A DNA stretch of 64,000 bases, from the NCBI RefSeq assembly GCF_001027745.1, contig NZ_LECU01000006.1, forward strand, positions 372,001 through 436,000. The letters are read 5' to 3'. The position numbers and the translations under genes are program-made. The notes under the pieces are model-generated. The model was not told the DNA's origin. It ran no database searches and saw only the letters and a program-made list of their open reading frames with translations. This stretch comes from Pedobacter sp. BMA. GTDB lineage: Bacteria > Bacteroidota > Bacteroidia > Sphingobacteriales > Sphingobacteriaceae. Shown one piece after another: positions 24,472 through 34,235 of this stretch (position 1 is its first letter; the number at the start of each line of letters is the position of its first letter).

Positions 24472-25782
24472 ATGAAACTATATTCAACCAATAATAAAGA
24501 TTTACGTGTTTCTTTTAAAGAAGCCGTTTTTAATAGTATGCCACAGGATAAAGGCCTGTACATGCCTGTGGAGATTCCGCAGCTCGATCCGGACTTTATC
24601 GAAAATATTGATAAATACTCGCTGCCTGAAATTGCCAATAAGGTAGCTTCGGCCCTTTTAAAAGATGAAATTCCTGCAGCAGACCTGAAAGCATTGATTG
24701 AGGATGCCATCAATTTTGAAGCGCCCGCAGTAAAGCTGGCGGATAAAACTTTTGTGCTGGAACTTTTCCATGGCCCATCGTTGGCGTTCAAGGATTTTGG
24801 AGCCCGTTTTATGAGCCGTGTGATGGCTTATTTTTTAAGGGACGGCGAACAGTTACTGGATGTATTGGTTGCCACATCAGGAGATACGGGTGGTGCAGTA
24901 GCGTTGGGCTTTTTAGGGGTGCCGAATACCCGTGTAACTATTCTTTATCCGGAAGGAAAGGTGAGTCCGATACAGGAATTGCAGTTAACTACAAATGGAC
25001 AAAACATCAGGGCCATTGAAATTAAAGGCACTTTTGACGATTGCCAGGCTTTGGTAAAACAGGCTTTTGCCGATGCTGAACTCAATGCAAGCTTCCGACT
25101 GACATCTGCCAACTCGATTAATATTTCCCGTTTAATTCCGCAAACATTTTATTATTTCAATACCTATGCCCAGTTAAAAAGGCAAGGCCTGGAAGAGGTC
25201 ATTTTCTCGGTACCTAGCGGAAATTTCGGAAATATTGGCGCGGGATTTCTGGCCTATAAACTAGGCTTACCGGTTAAGCAATTTATTGCTGCGACCAATG
25301 TTAATGATACCGTTCCGAGATTTTTGGAAACAGGCGTTTACGAAACCAGGCCTTCTACGCAAACTTACTCCAACGCAATGGATGTTGGTGCGCCAAGTAA
25401 CTGGGTACGGATCATGGATTTATTTAAAGGTGAAATCGACTTATTGAAAGAAGTGGTTACTTCATATCGTTTTACGGATGAGGAGACGCTGGCAGGGATC
25501 AAAGAAATTGATGCAAAGTTTGATTATGTTGCTTGTCCGCATACCGCCATTGCCTATCTGGCCATTGAGCAATTCAGAAAACAAAATCCTGAAGATAGAA
25601 GCGCAGCTGTATTTTTATCTACCGCCCACGCTTGTAAATTCCCGGATATTTTTCCTGAAGATATTGCTGCTAAAATTGAAATTCCGGAACAGGTGACTGC
25701 TTTGGTTGGAAAACCAAAACAAGCTGATCAGCTGGGCATTGATTTTGAAGGTTTCAAAGCTTATTTGCTTGCTAACGCGTAA
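24472..25782 (+). CDS. thrC: Threonine synthase
   Basis: This 436-residue PLP enzyme of fold type II has an N-terminal 'MKLYSTNNKDLRVSFKEAVF', the PLP-lysine region 'FHGPSLAFKDFGARFMSRVM' (Lys in 'AFKD') and the Gly-rich phosphate-binding loop region 'VPSGNFGNIGAGFLA' with 'ATSGDTGGAV'. It converts O-phosphohomoserine to threonine and phosphate. It is the last gene of the thr operon and is followed by a terminator at 25803-25839. Confidence 0.97.
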   Translation: MKLYSTNNKDLRVSFKEAVFNSMPQDKGLYMPVEIPQLDPDFIENIDKYSLPEIANKVASALLKDEIPAADLKALIEDAINFEAPAVKLADKTFVLELFHGPSLAFKDFGARFMSRVMAYFLRDGEQLLDVLVATSGDTGGAVALGFLGVPNTRVTILYPEGKVSPIQELQLTTNGQNIRAIEIKGTFDDCQALVKQAFADAELNASFRLTSANSINISRLIPQTFYYFNTYAQLKRQGLEEVIFSVPSGNFGNIGAGFLAYKLGLPVKQFIAATNVNDTVPRFLETGVYETRPSTQTYSNAMDVGAPSNWVRIMDLFKGEIDLLKEVVTSYRFTDEETLAGIKEIDAKFDYVACPHTAIAYLAIEQFRKQNPEDRSAAVFLSTAHACKFPDIFPEDIAAKIEIPEQVTALVGKPKQADQLGIDFEGFKAYLLANA

Positions 25783-25802
25783 ACAGATAGCTTAACTCAT
25801 AC

Positions 25803-25839
25803 TGGAGATTTGGAATTCAGCTGCCCAAATCTCCATTTT
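25803..25839 (+). terminator. Terminator of the thr operon
   Basis: A perfect 11-bp repeat, TGGAGATTTGG (25803-25813) and CCAAATCTCCA (25825-25835), with an 11-base loop is followed by TTTT. Confidence 0.8.
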
Positions 25840-25914
25840 ACGTCGATGTAAGTCGCTGTTTTATAAATACTAAAAGCCTAATTAAGAAAAATTCTAAATA
25901 AGGGAATAATCTCT

Positions 25915-25922
25915 TATCTTTG
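25915..25922 (+). promoter_or_regulatory. Consensus -7 box (TATCTTTG) directly at the sigma factor gene
   Basis: TATCTTTG matches the TAnnTTTG -7 element of Bacteroidota exactly and ends only 5 bases before the ATG at 25928. If used, the transcript would be leaderless or nearly so. The -33 element is not clear. Confidence 0.6.
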
Positions 25923-25927
25923 CGGAA

Positions 25928-26470
25928 ATGAAAGCCGGGCTTTGGGACAAAATTCGTGGAGGAGATTCAGGTGCAATGCGAATGCTATATCAGGATTGTT
26001 ATCAGGATTTGTATGCTTATGGATTTAGAATTTTGCCCGATAGACAGGTTGTCCAGGATACGCTTCATGAGCTTTTCGCCGGTATCTGGTTAAAAAGGGA
26101 TACACTTGGACAGGTTGAATTTGTGGACAGCTACCTAAAGACGAGTCTTCGCAATAACCTGATCAGGGAGTCGAACAAGTCAAAGAAATTCATCAGCATA
26201 GATGATATTCCTTCACTCCTCACCATTAACGAACATTCTTACGAACAATTGCTCATCGAATCGCAGTTTATAGCTGAACGGAAGGACAAAATATCGCATG
26301 CGATAGATGCTTTAACGCCCACACAAAGGGAAATTGTAAGGTTGAAGTTTTTCGACGGGATGGAATATGATGCCATTGCGAGGCAACTTGAGCTTAAATC
26401 CCGTACGGTGTACAACCATGTTTATGCGGCCATTTGTACGCTGAGGGAAAAGCTACTGCAGAAGCACTAA
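25928..26470 (+). CDS. FecI-like ECF sigma factor
   Basis: This 180-residue ECF sigma factor has region 2 ('GAMRMLYQDCYQDLYAYGFR', 'VVQDTLHELFAGIWLKRDTL') and region 4 ('LTPTQREIVRLKFFDGMEYD', 'AIARQLELKSRTVYNHVYAA'). It belongs to the Bacteroidota FecI-like type used for cell-surface signalling with FecR and an STN-bearing SusC receptor, all encoded downstream. The start ATG at 25928 is only 5 bases past a consensus -7 box. Confidence 0.93.
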   Translation: MKAGLWDKIRGGDSGAMRMLYQDCYQDLYAYGFRILPDRQVVQDTLHELFAGIWLKRDTLGQVEFVDSYLKTSLRNNLIRESNKSKKFISIDDIPSLLTINEHSYEQLLIESQFIAERKDKISHAIDALTPTQREIVRLKFFDGMEYDAIARQLELKSRTVYNHVYAAICTLREKLLQKH

Positions 26471-26718
26471 GAATTTACCACCTAAGATAGGTAAGAGCAT
26501 GTTAGTATGTTTATCAGCCGCGGCCTTGATCACCACCTAAGACGTTTAATAACAAGCTAGTTTCAAGTTACGCACTTGATTACCCACCTAAGACATGCAA
26601 TAATACTTCAGTTTTTAAACATTAATAAAAAAAGTAAAAAAAATCTGGTAAAAACAGGAGGTTGCTTACTCTATAGCTTAAACCGAACAAAACATCTTTT
26701 ACCTTTTTACTTTTTGCC
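26471..26718. repeat. Intergenic region with three CCACCTAAGA repeats
   Basis: The 10-mer CCACCTAAGA occurs at 26478-26487, 26533-26542 and 26584-26593, spaced 55 and 51 bases, between the sigma factor gene and the FecR gene. No hairpin terminator or protein gene is seen. The repeats may be binding sites or the remains of a dispersed repeat. Confidence 0.5.
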
Positions 26719-27729
26719 GTGGATTACACTTTGTTTCATGCTGAAGATTTTGCAGCAGATGAATCTTTTAATGCTTATTACCTGAAAACAGATGCTGCTG
26801 CGGTAGCATTCTGGGAAAGCTGGATTAGCCTACATCCTGAAAAAATGGATGAGGTGTATAATGCGGAACAAATTCTCGCCACATTGTACCTCCGGTTGGA
26901 AGATGAAGATTTGCAGATGGCTTTTGCTAAGTTCGATGATTTTCTGCAAGCTGATGCCGCCGATACAATGCCTTACGCACCGGATAAACCTCCGTTGTTA
27001 AATACCCGCGTGATGACGTCAGTTGGCGCCCTTGCCGTACTTTTAATCGTGGGTTTTTTCTTCGTTAGGTTTAACATGGCAGAAAAATCTTTAAGTTATG
27101 TTACTTATCACAATGGTTACGGTAAAATCACTCAGCTTAGCTTAAGCGATGGGACAACGGTTACATTGAATGCAAATAGTTCGCTAAAATACCCCAAATT
27201 TTTTGCTGCAAAGAAACGTGAAGTGATGCTTGAAGGGGAAGCATTCTTTGAGGTGACTAAAGATCAGGCACGACCCTTTTCAGTGAATGCCAAAGGCACG
27301 AGGACAACTGTTTTGGGTACGAAATTCAATATTTCAGCTTATCCGGCAGATAAAAATACTGTGATTGCATTGGTCGAAGGAAAGGTACTGGCAGAGGCTA
27401 ACAGAGGAGAGAAACTCCTGCTTAAGCCTTCGGAAATGGCCACGTTTAATGGTACTTCCAGACATCTGGTTAAAAGCAGCGTTGATATAGCAGCCATTAC
27501 AGGATGGAAATCAGGATTGCTAATTTTCAAAGAAGCAGGATTCGAAGAAATTGCTGCCCGGTTTTATAATGTTTATGGCATTCAGCTAGTTGACCATACC
27601 AAAAATACCAGATGGAGTTTTTCCGCTCAGTTTGATAAGGCCGACTACATCACCGTGATCAAAAGCATATGCTTTTCTAAACATTTAAAATTCAAACAAA
27701 CCCAGAACACCATCATATTAACCCGATAA
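26719..27729 (+). CDS. FecR-family anti-sigma factor
   Basis: The 336-residue protein has a cytosolic N-terminal anti-sigma helical region (about 1-75, with 'AFWESWISLHPEKMDEVYNA'). A membrane helix follows at about 95-115 ('MTSVGALAVLLIVGFFFVRF'), then the periplasmic FecR domain (about 130-225; 'LSDGTTVTLNANSSLKYP', 'LEGEAFFEVTKDQARPFSV', 'VLGTKFNISAYP') and a C-terminal STN-like domain. The start is GTG at 26719, since no in-frame ATG lies before the conserved part. It transmits occupancy of the SusC receptor (27731-31009) to the sigma factor gene product at 25928. Confidence 0.93.
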   Translation: MDYTLFHAEDFAADESFNAYYLKTDAAAVAFWESWISLHPEKMDEVYNAEQILATLYLRLEDEDLQMAFAKFDDFLQADAADTMPYAPDKPPLLNTRVMTSVGALAVLLIVGFFFVRFNMAEKSLSYVTYHNGYGKITQLSLSDGTTVTLNANSSLKYPKFFAAKKREVMLEGEAFFEVTKDQARPFSVNAKGTRTTVLGTKFNISAYPADKNTVIALVEGKVLAEANRGEKLLLKPSEMATFNGTSRHLVKSSVDIAAITGWKSGLLIFKEAGFEEIAARFYNVYGIQLVDHTKNTRWSFSAQFDKADYITVIKSICFSKHLKFKQTQNTIILTR

Positions 27730-27730
27730 A

Positions 27731-30700
27731 ATGAAGAAAACTTACTCCCGTTATTTATTCAGACTATTATTGCTCTTCTCTCTCACACTTTCCATTACGA
27801 GTTATGCCCAGGTAAAAGCGCCTGAAAAAACTGCTGTTTCGATAAATGTTGTCAATAGGCCATTGGCCGAAGTATTAACAATCATCGAAAAACAAAGTGG
27901 TTACAAGTTTAACTATGATCAAACCGAGGTGAATATCAATCAAACGGTGAGCATTAAACAAAAATCAACCTTGAAACAAACGCTTGATGGTTTGGCCGGG
28001 CAATTGGGTTTGGCTTTTAATATCAATGGGAACTATATTTCTATAAGGAAAGGCCCGAAAGCTAGTCCCGTGCAGACCAGATCGATAAGCGGCCTGGTTA
28101 CTGATGCAAAGACCGGGGGACCAATGCCGGGAGTTAATGTGTTTATTAAAGGTACCAGACAAGGTGCAGTAACTGATGCCAATGGTAAGTTTGTATATAA
28201 GCTAAACGGAAACAGTGTTGATAACCTGATCCTTACTTTCAATTTCGTTGGTATGAAAACCCAGGAAATTAAAGTGGGTAACGAAAATTACTTTAATGTA
28301 AAGTTGGAGGATGATGCCCTGGGAATGGATGAAGTGGTAGTAACCGGATCATATACGAGTGATAAGAGACGTGAGGAAGTGGTGGGGAGCATTGAACAGA
28401 TCACGGCAGAGCGGTTGCAAACGGACCGGCCTATCGAAAGCTTCGACAAGATGCTTGAAGGGCTGGCTGCTGGTGTACAGGTGGAAACAACAACTGAATT
28501 GAATACACCTGTCAGGATTAACATAAGAGGAATAGGATCATTGCCAACAATAGGGTCATCAAGAACAACTTCAAGTCAGCCGCTATATGTAATCGACGGA
28601 ATCCCTGCCTATGAACAACAAAAAGGAAATGAAGGAACGGTTTTTAACAACGAAAGTTACCTAAATCCCTTGTCGAATATCAATCCTGATGATATTAATA
28701 CGATATCCATTTTGAAAGATGCCACGGCTTCTGCCTTATACGGGGCTAATGCGGCTAATGGGGTAATCATTATAACAACAAAAAGAGGAACAATAGGAAA
28801 AACGACTGCTAACTTTAGTTATGATACAGGAATCTCTTCGTTCATTAACGAATATAAATGGTTAAGTGGCTCTCATTACTACAGCCTGCTACGAGAAGCT
28901 TATATGAATGCCGGAACATCAGCTACCCAGGCTTCTCAATTAGCAGGAAGCAAAACAATTAACACAGACTGGTTTGAATTGACTCAGAGAGATGCCGTTT
29001 ATCAGAATGCAGGGATTGATATTTCAGGCGGGGCTAACAAAACATCATTTAGGTTCTCTAGCGGTTACCGCAAACAAGAAGCGACTTCCATTGGCAACGA
29101 TTTGCAAAAAATTTATGCACGTTTACGAGTAGATCACCAGCAAGACAGGTTAAAGCTGGGCTTTAATTTAAATCCCACTTTTACCAAGAGCAGCAATTTA
29201 TCAAATTATGGTGGAGTAACACTTGTGCCAAACATTTCTCCTTATGCTGAAAATGGAACGTATCAGGATATACAGGGTGTTCCAAATCCCTTAGCAATTT
29301 TAGAACAGAATGAAAACCGAAACCAGGGGATACAACTGCAGGCGAGTGCAAATGCGAGCTATCAGATCACAAAAGAAATTTTGATATCGGGGACTTTTGG
29401 CGCTGATAATTATCAGAACAAACAAACACAATATTTTTCAGCAAATAACGCGACTGGGAGGAATGTCAATGGAAGACTTGAGATCTATGATCGTAACTAT
29501 CTTGGATACATAGGATTCCTTCAGGCCGGCTACGATAAGACCTATAAAAAACACACCGTAAATTTTTTGATAGGGTCGCAGGTTGAGAATAAGGATACTG
29601 ATTTGTTAAGGGGCGCTGGAACCGGATTTACATTCGATCGCCTTAGAACTCTTGGTGCCGCATCTTTACAAACCTCTGCTTCATCTACTTCTTCTTCGGC
29701 AACTATTTCATACTATTCGCAGCTAGGGTACGACTTTGATAAAAAATATTTTGCAAATTTCAATGGGCGTTTAGATAAATCGTCCATATTCGGTGGCGAT
29801 AAACAAATTGCATTCAATGGTTCGGCAGGTCTAGCCTGGTTAATCAGTAATGAAGATTTTTTAAAAGGTAATAGAGTTCTTTCGTCTTTGAAATTGCGGG
29901 CTACATATGGTTCAACGGGCAACTCACGAATAGGAAACTATTCTGCCAGAGGTTTATATAGTTTTGGTACTAGTTCTGGCGATTTATATAATGGTAACGT
30001 TGCTTCATATCCAGAGTCATCCTCTGCCCCGAATCCAGATTTGGGCTGGGAGAAGAATCACAAATTGAATTTTGGTTTAGACTTTACCTTATTTAAAAAA
30101 GTTCGGCTAACCGCAGAGTATTTCAACAATACAATTATAGATCTAATTTCATCTGTTAATGTTCCGCTGGAAACGGGTTATTCTACAATTTCTGCAAATA
30201 CAGGTAAAATGAGGAATTCAGGATTTGAACTCTCTGTAAATAGCGAAATCATTGAAACTAAAAATCTTAACTGGAATTTGGCTTTTAACCTGGGAACGGT
30301 TAAAAACACCATCTTATCATTTAATAATGGCTACTCTGCACTTTATTCTACAGCTGCAGATGCTGCGGCATTAAGAGTGGGAAATAGCGCAAACGCAATT
30401 TATGGTTACCAATGGGCAGGAGTAGATCCTCAAACAGGAACAGAACGTTTTTATGATGCCAATGGGCAAATAAAAACAGCCAGCGAGATTAATGCATTGC
30501 CAATAACTTCAACTAGCGTATTGGCTAATAGATTACCTAGTTTTCAGGGTGGCATGGTAAATAGCTTCCGTTTAAAAAACTTTACCTTCTCTTTTAATAT
30601 TTTATATAGCTACGGTGCCAGCAAACTAGTGAATTATATTGATGAAGGCGACGGAAGAAATTTACAAAGCAGAAACCAAAGTGTAAATTTGGTAGACAGG

Positions 30701-31009
30701 TGGCAGAAGGCCGGAGATATTACGGATATACCGAAACTATTAATCGTTAGATCAATAGTGCCAAACTCATCGCGATACCTGATAGATATAAGCTATATAA
30801 AACTTTCAAACATCTCTGCAGGATATCAAATTCCTAACCGTATCGCCCGTAAGCTTCATCTCAATAGTGCTTCCGTATTTGCTAATGCTACTAACCTTTT
30901 TTATTGGTATAAAGATTCGGGAATAAAGGGAAGAAACGGGGTAGCTGAAAAAAGATTTACTTATCCTGAAACCTCTGCACTAACAGCTGGAATAAAAGTG
31001 GGACTCTAA
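27731..31009 (+). CDS. SusC/RagA-family TonB-linked outer membrane receptor with STN domain
   Basis: The 1092-residue protein has a signal peptide (1-26, 'ITSYAQ'), an STN domain (about 36-107), a carboxypeptidase-D-like domain (about 117-195, 'ISGLVTDAKTGGPMPGVNVF'), a TonB plug (about 205-330, with 'ILKDATASALYGANAANGVI') and the barrel. The STN domain contacts the FecR protein encoded upstream, so the receptor induces its own operon when loaded. It pairs with the SusD protein encoded 10 bases downstream. The substrate is unknown. The linked dihaem peroxidase suggests a redox-active or iron/haem-related cargo, which is inference. Confidence 0.95.
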   Translation: MKKTYSRYLFRLLLLFSLTLSITSYAQVKAPEKTAVSINVVNRPLAEVLTIIEKQSGYKFNYDQTEVNINQTVSIKQKSTLKQTLDGLAGQLGLAFNINGNYISIRKGPKASPVQTRSISGLVTDAKTGGPMPGVNVFIKGTRQGAVTDANGKFVYKLNGNSVDNLILTFNFVGMKTQEIKVGNENYFNVKLEDDALGMDEVVVTGSYTSDKRREEVVGSIEQITAERLQTDRPIESFDKMLEGLAAGVQVETTTELNTPVRINIRGIGSLPTIGSSRTTSSQPLYVIDGIPAYEQQKGNEGTVFNNESYLNPLSNINPDDINTISILKDATASALYGANAANGVIIITTKRGTIGKTTANFSYDTGISSFINEYKWLSGSHYYSLLREAYMNAGTSATQASQLAGSKTINTDWFELTQRDAVYQNAGIDISGGANKTSFRFSSGYRKQEATSIGNDLQKIYARLRVDHQQDRLKLGFNLNPTFTKSSNLSNYGGVTLVPNISPYAENGTYQDIQGVPNPLAILEQNENRNQGIQLQASANASYQITKEILISGTFGADNYQNKQTQYFSANNATGRNVNGRLEIYDRNYLGYIGFLQAGYDKTYKKHTVNFLIGSQVENKDTDLLRGAGTGFTFDRLRTLGAASLQTSASSTSSSATISYYSQLGYDFDKKYFANFNGRLDKSSIFGGDKQIAFNGSAGLAWLISNEDFLKGNRVLSSLKLRATYGSTGNSRIGNYSARGLYSFGTSSGDLYNGNVASYPESSSAPNPDLGWEKNHKLNFGLDFTLFKKVRLTAEYFNNTIIDLISSVNVPLETGYSTISANTGKMRNSGFELSVNSEIIETKNLNWNLAFNLGTVKNTILSFNNGYSALYSTAADAAALRVGNSANAIYGYQWAGVDPQTGTERFYDANGQIKTASEINALPITSTSVLANRLPSFQGGMVNSFRLKNFTFSFNILYSYGASKLVNYIDEGDGRNLQSRNQSVNLVDRWQKAGDITDIPKLLIVRSIVPNSSRYLIDISYIKLSNISAGYQIPNRIARKLHLNSASVFANATNLFYWYKDSGIKGRNGVAEKRFTYPETSALTAGIKVGL

Positions 31010-31019
31010 AAAAATAAAC

Positions 31020-32456
31020 ATGAAAAAATATTCTATAATCATACTTGGTCTTATTATTATCAGTTTGTCCTCTTGTGAAAAACTACTGGATAAAGAACCT
31101 ACTGATAAATTATCTTTAGAAGATATTTTCAAAGACGTTGCGGGTGCAAAAACAGTTCTTGCGGGTTCGTATAAAGCATTACTTGACGATAGTCATTATC
31201 AGAAGAATATGATGGTTTATCCGGATATCTTAGCGGGCAATATCAAATTTAGTAAAGCCGCAAATCTGCGTTTAGAAGACGTTTACAATTTGAACCAAAA
31301 TTCGATAGAATCGACGATGAATACTAGCTATACGATGATGTATAGTGAACTGAATAATGCAAATAATATTATTAAATATACTCCTCTAGCAAATGGCGCT
31401 GAAGCGGACAAAAACAAAATTGTTGCTGAAGCAAAATGTATCAGAGCACTTATACATTTCGATTTGGTTCGGATTTTTGCAAGGCCATTTAATTATACAG
31501 CAACGGGCTCGCATCTTGGAATAGTTGTTTTAACACAGCCACAGCTTTTCTCAGATCCGGCGCCAAAACGTGCAACAGTGGCCGAAACTTATCAAGCCAT
31601 TGTTAAAGATCTTAACGAAGCTATAGCTATATTGGGTGATGACAATACTGGTGTATTAAGTGCTGGATATAAACAAAATTATTTTACCAAGTTGTCTGCT
31701 AAAGCACTTCTTGCGAAAGTATATCTTAACCAAAACGATTGGGATAAGGCATACGCCTTAAGTGACGAGATCATCAAAAATGGCGCATACTCATTACTCA
31801 GTAATGCAAATTATGTTGCAAGCTGGACCGGCAGAATTCCATCTGTCGAATCTATTTTCGAGCTGGCAATAGAATCTACTTTCAGCGGAACAGGACTTGG
31901 AGGCTATTTCGATTCTACCAATGCATCCTCATATAGAATGTTTGCTGCCACCACCGATCTTATGAGCTTATATTCTGCTACTGACGTTCGTCGTACTGCA
32001 TCCATGTTTAATACCGTTGCCATCAGTGCTGTAAACTATTCCTTTACAAAAAAATACGCACTCGGCGGTACCTCTCAAACACCGATCAAAATTCTCCGCT
32101 TATCGGAATTGTATTTAATCCGTGCAGAAGCGGCAGCAGAAAAAACGACACCTGACTTTACTCAGGCCAATGCAGATTTAAACGTTATCCGCAAACGTGG
32201 TGATGCGAATGCATCGACCCTGAACTTAGCAGTAAAGGCAGACTTGATTGATGCCATTTTATTGGAGAGAAGAAAAGAACTGGCTTTTGAAGGTAATTTG
32301 TTATTTGATTTGTTGCGTAAGAAAAAAGATGTATTGCGTGTGGATGTAGCTGCAACAATAAAGAATTTGCCAACAAACGACCCCAAACTGATTATGCCTT
32401 TGCCAGCAACCACAGTAAATGCTAATATTAATATGGTTCAAAATCCGGGCTACTAA
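31020..32456 (+). CDS. RagB/SusD-family outer membrane lipoprotein
   Basis: This 478-residue lipoprotein (lipobox 'IISLSSC', Cys19) has 'EKLLDKEPTDKLSLEDIFKD', TPR-like helices ('IVAEAKCIRALIHFDLVRIF', 'AKALLAKVYLNQNDWDKAYA') and the C-terminal 'LLERRKELAFEGNLLFDLLR' signature. It ends 'MVQNPGY'. It should form a lidded complex with the SusC receptor encoded just upstream. Confidence 0.94.
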   Translation: MKKYSIIILGLIIISLSSCEKLLDKEPTDKLSLEDIFKDVAGAKTVLAGSYKALLDDSHYQKNMMVYPDILAGNIKFSKAANLRLEDVYNLNQNSIESTMNTSYTMMYSELNNANNIIKYTPLANGAEADKNKIVAEAKCIRALIHFDLVRIFARPFNYTATGSHLGIVVLTQPQLFSDPAPKRATVAETYQAIVKDLNEAIAILGDDNTGVLSAGYKQNYFTKLSAKALLAKVYLNQNDWDKAYALSDEIIKNGAYSLLSNANYVASWTGRIPSVESIFELAIESTFSGTGLGGYFDSTNASSYRMFAATTDLMSLYSATDVRRTASMFNTVAISAVNYSFTKKYALGGTSQTPIKILRLSELYLIRAEAAAEKTTPDFTQANADLNVIRKRGDANASTLNLAVKADLIDAILLERRKELAFEGNLLFDLLRKKKDVLRVDVAATIKNLPTNDPKLIMPLPATTVNANINMVQNPGY

Positions 32457-32461
32457 TTTTT

Positions 32462-33085
32462 ATGAAACAACATATGAAAAAACTATATTCACTTCTTTTA
32501 GCACTGATTATTTTCACAGGCTGTAAAAAAGATCAGCCAGCTGATAAGTTAGATTTATATCCTGATCAGCCGGTGGCAACGGCTAACTCATCAACAATAG
32601 CCGTGTTCCACCAATCAACAGCATTTTACCAGATGTTTGTTTATCGTTTAGAACCTACAACAAATACATGGGGTTCAAGAATTGCGAGTCATTTTTCCAC
32701 AGTCTCAGTGTCAGATCCGAGTTTTCTTGGTTTCACAAATGCTGGTGTAGCAGATAGTGGAACGGCCATGTTCGATATGGTTCGGCTGTACAGTACATAT
32801 ACGGGAACAACAAATATCAAGACTGTTAAAATTAATGTCGATCAGGTTTTGCAATTCTTCCCGGACTATGCGGGTGCCAAAACGGGTATCGTAAAAGTAA
32901 AAACCCAGGATGTTACCTTAACGAAATCTGATGCGACAACTTTTAAAATTGGCATGACCGGTAGTGGAACCTATGATGAGAATACCAAAGTAATGGATTT
33001 GACTATTACTTTTAATGAAGCAGCTATCGGAGGAACGACCAGGACATTCCAGTATAAGTTGAGTCCTACAGCCTTATCACTTTAA
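32462..33085 (+). CDS. Hypothetical lipoprotein of the second SusC/SusD locus
   Basis: The protein has 207 residues (ATG 32462, or ATG 32474 giving MKKLYSLL...). A lipoprotein signal with lipobox 'IIFTGC' precedes a mostly beta-strand domain ('SSTIAVFHQSTAFYQMFVYR', 'VKINVDQVLQFFPDYAGAKT'). No family is recognised. Its position 5 bases after susD and 1 base before the peroxidase gene implies a surface component of the same uptake or processing system. It could bind the substrate or present it to the peroxidase. Confidence 0.75.
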   Translation: MKQHMKKLYSLLLALIIFTGCKKDQPADKLDLYPDQPVATANSSTIAVFHQSTAFYQMFVYRLEPTTNTWGSRIASHFSTVSVSDPSFLGFTNAGVADSGTAMFDMVRLYSTYTGTTNIKTVKINVDQVLQFFPDYAGAKTGIVKVKTQDVTLTKSDATTFKIGMTGSGTYDENTKVMDLTITFNEAAIGGTTRTFQYKLSPTALSL

Positions 33086-33086
33086 A

Positions 33087-34223
33087 ATGAAACGACTTTT
33101 ATTTATTGCTACAATACTTATTCTCTTTGTATGCACCACAGCTTTCTTGCAGAATGAGGAATTTAGTATTGCGCAGCTACGCGAGCTGTACAGCAGTGAT
33201 CAATCGCATTGGCCTAAACCCGATCTGGATGAGGAATCGAAAGCAGGATTCAGGGATATTGGCTATCTGGGGCGGCCGGTTTATCCCACATCCAATCCTT
33301 ATTCTGCAGAGAAGGAAAAATTAGGGAAGCTGTTATTTTTCGATCCGCGTATGTCGGTATCTAAACAAATTGCATGTGCTTCCTGTCACGATCCGGAACT
33401 GGGCTGGGGCGATGGCAAAAGGGTAGCTTACGGGCACGACCGCCAGAACGGTAAACGGAACGCGATGACCATTTTGAACACCGCCTTTTATAATGAGCTT
33501 TTCTGGGATGGCCGTGCAACAAGTCTGGAAGATCAGTCTGGCTTCCCGGTGAAGGATCATGTGGAAATGAATACCGATTTAACCATCATGGTTAAAAACA
33601 TTAAGGCAATTAAAGGATATAAAGATTTTTTTAATAAGGCTTTTGGTTCAAATGAGATTACCCTGGAAAGGATTCAGCAGGCCATTGCCACCTTCGAAAG
33701 GGGTATTGTAAGTACGAACAGCAGGTTCGATGCCTTTGTACGTGGCAATAAAGCCGCGCTAAAGGACGATGAAGTTATGGGTTTGCACTTGTTCCGTACG
33801 AAGGCGCGGTGTGTCAACTGCCATAATACGCCCTTGTTTAGCGATAACAAATTCCACAATGACGGCCAGACACTACTAGGGTCGAAGTTTGAAGATTTGG
33901 GAAAATATAATGTGACCAAAAACCTTAAAGATGTGGGTGCATTCAGAACACCTTCTTTAAGAGAAACAAATATTACTGGTCCGTGGATGCATCATGGAAA
34001 CTTTCCTTCCTTAAGAGATGTAATCGAATTTTATAACCTGGGCAATCCTGTCGCCTTGCAGAAGGCGTTGCAGTCGAAGATTCCGGATTCCCTAAGAACG
34101 CCGAAGTCGGCAATATTAAGAAAGTTAAATTTAACGCAGCCAGAACAACGACAGCTGGAGGCATTTTTGAAGTCGGTTAGTACTCAGGTGAACAAAATTA
34201 ATCCGCCCATTCTTCCCGACTAG
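33087..34223 (+). CDS. Dihaem cytochrome c peroxidase / MauG-family protein
   Basis: The 378-residue exported protein has an N-terminal hydrophobic signal (about 3-20) and two c-type haem sites: CASCH at 97-101 and CVNCH at 242-246. It shows family features such as 'LGKLLFFDPRMSVSKQIACA', 'MTILNTAFYNELFWDGRATS' and 'GAFRTPSLRETNITGPWMHH'. Members reduce hydrogen peroxide or oxidise a protein or organic substrate in the periplasm. Placement as the last gene of a FecI/FecR-controlled SusC/SusD operon suggests that it acts on the imported compound. Confidence 0.92.
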   Translation: MKRLLFIATILILFVCTTAFLQNEEFSIAQLRELYSSDQSHWPKPDLDEESKAGFRDIGYLGRPVYPTSNPYSAEKEKLGKLLFFDPRMSVSKQIACASCHDPELGWGDGKRVAYGHDRQNGKRNAMTILNTAFYNELFWDGRATSLEDQSGFPVKDHVEMNTDLTIMVKNIKAIKGYKDFFNKAFGSNEITLERIQQAIATFERGIVSTNSRFDAFVRGNKAALKDDEVMGLHLFRTKARCVNCHNTPLFSDNKFHNDGQTLLGSKFEDLGKYNVTKNLKDVGAFRTPSLRETNITGPWMHHGNFPSLRDVIEFYNLGNPVALQKALQSKIPDSLRTPKSAILRKLNLTQPEQRQLEAFLKSVSTQVNKINPPILPD

Positions 34224-34235
34224 GTAATGCTAATA

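Noticed and set aside
24054..24791. 245-residue minus-strand frame opposite thrB and thrC
   Set aside because: Antisense shadow of two certain genes. Its length reflects codon use of the sense strand; it has no start context or homology pattern.
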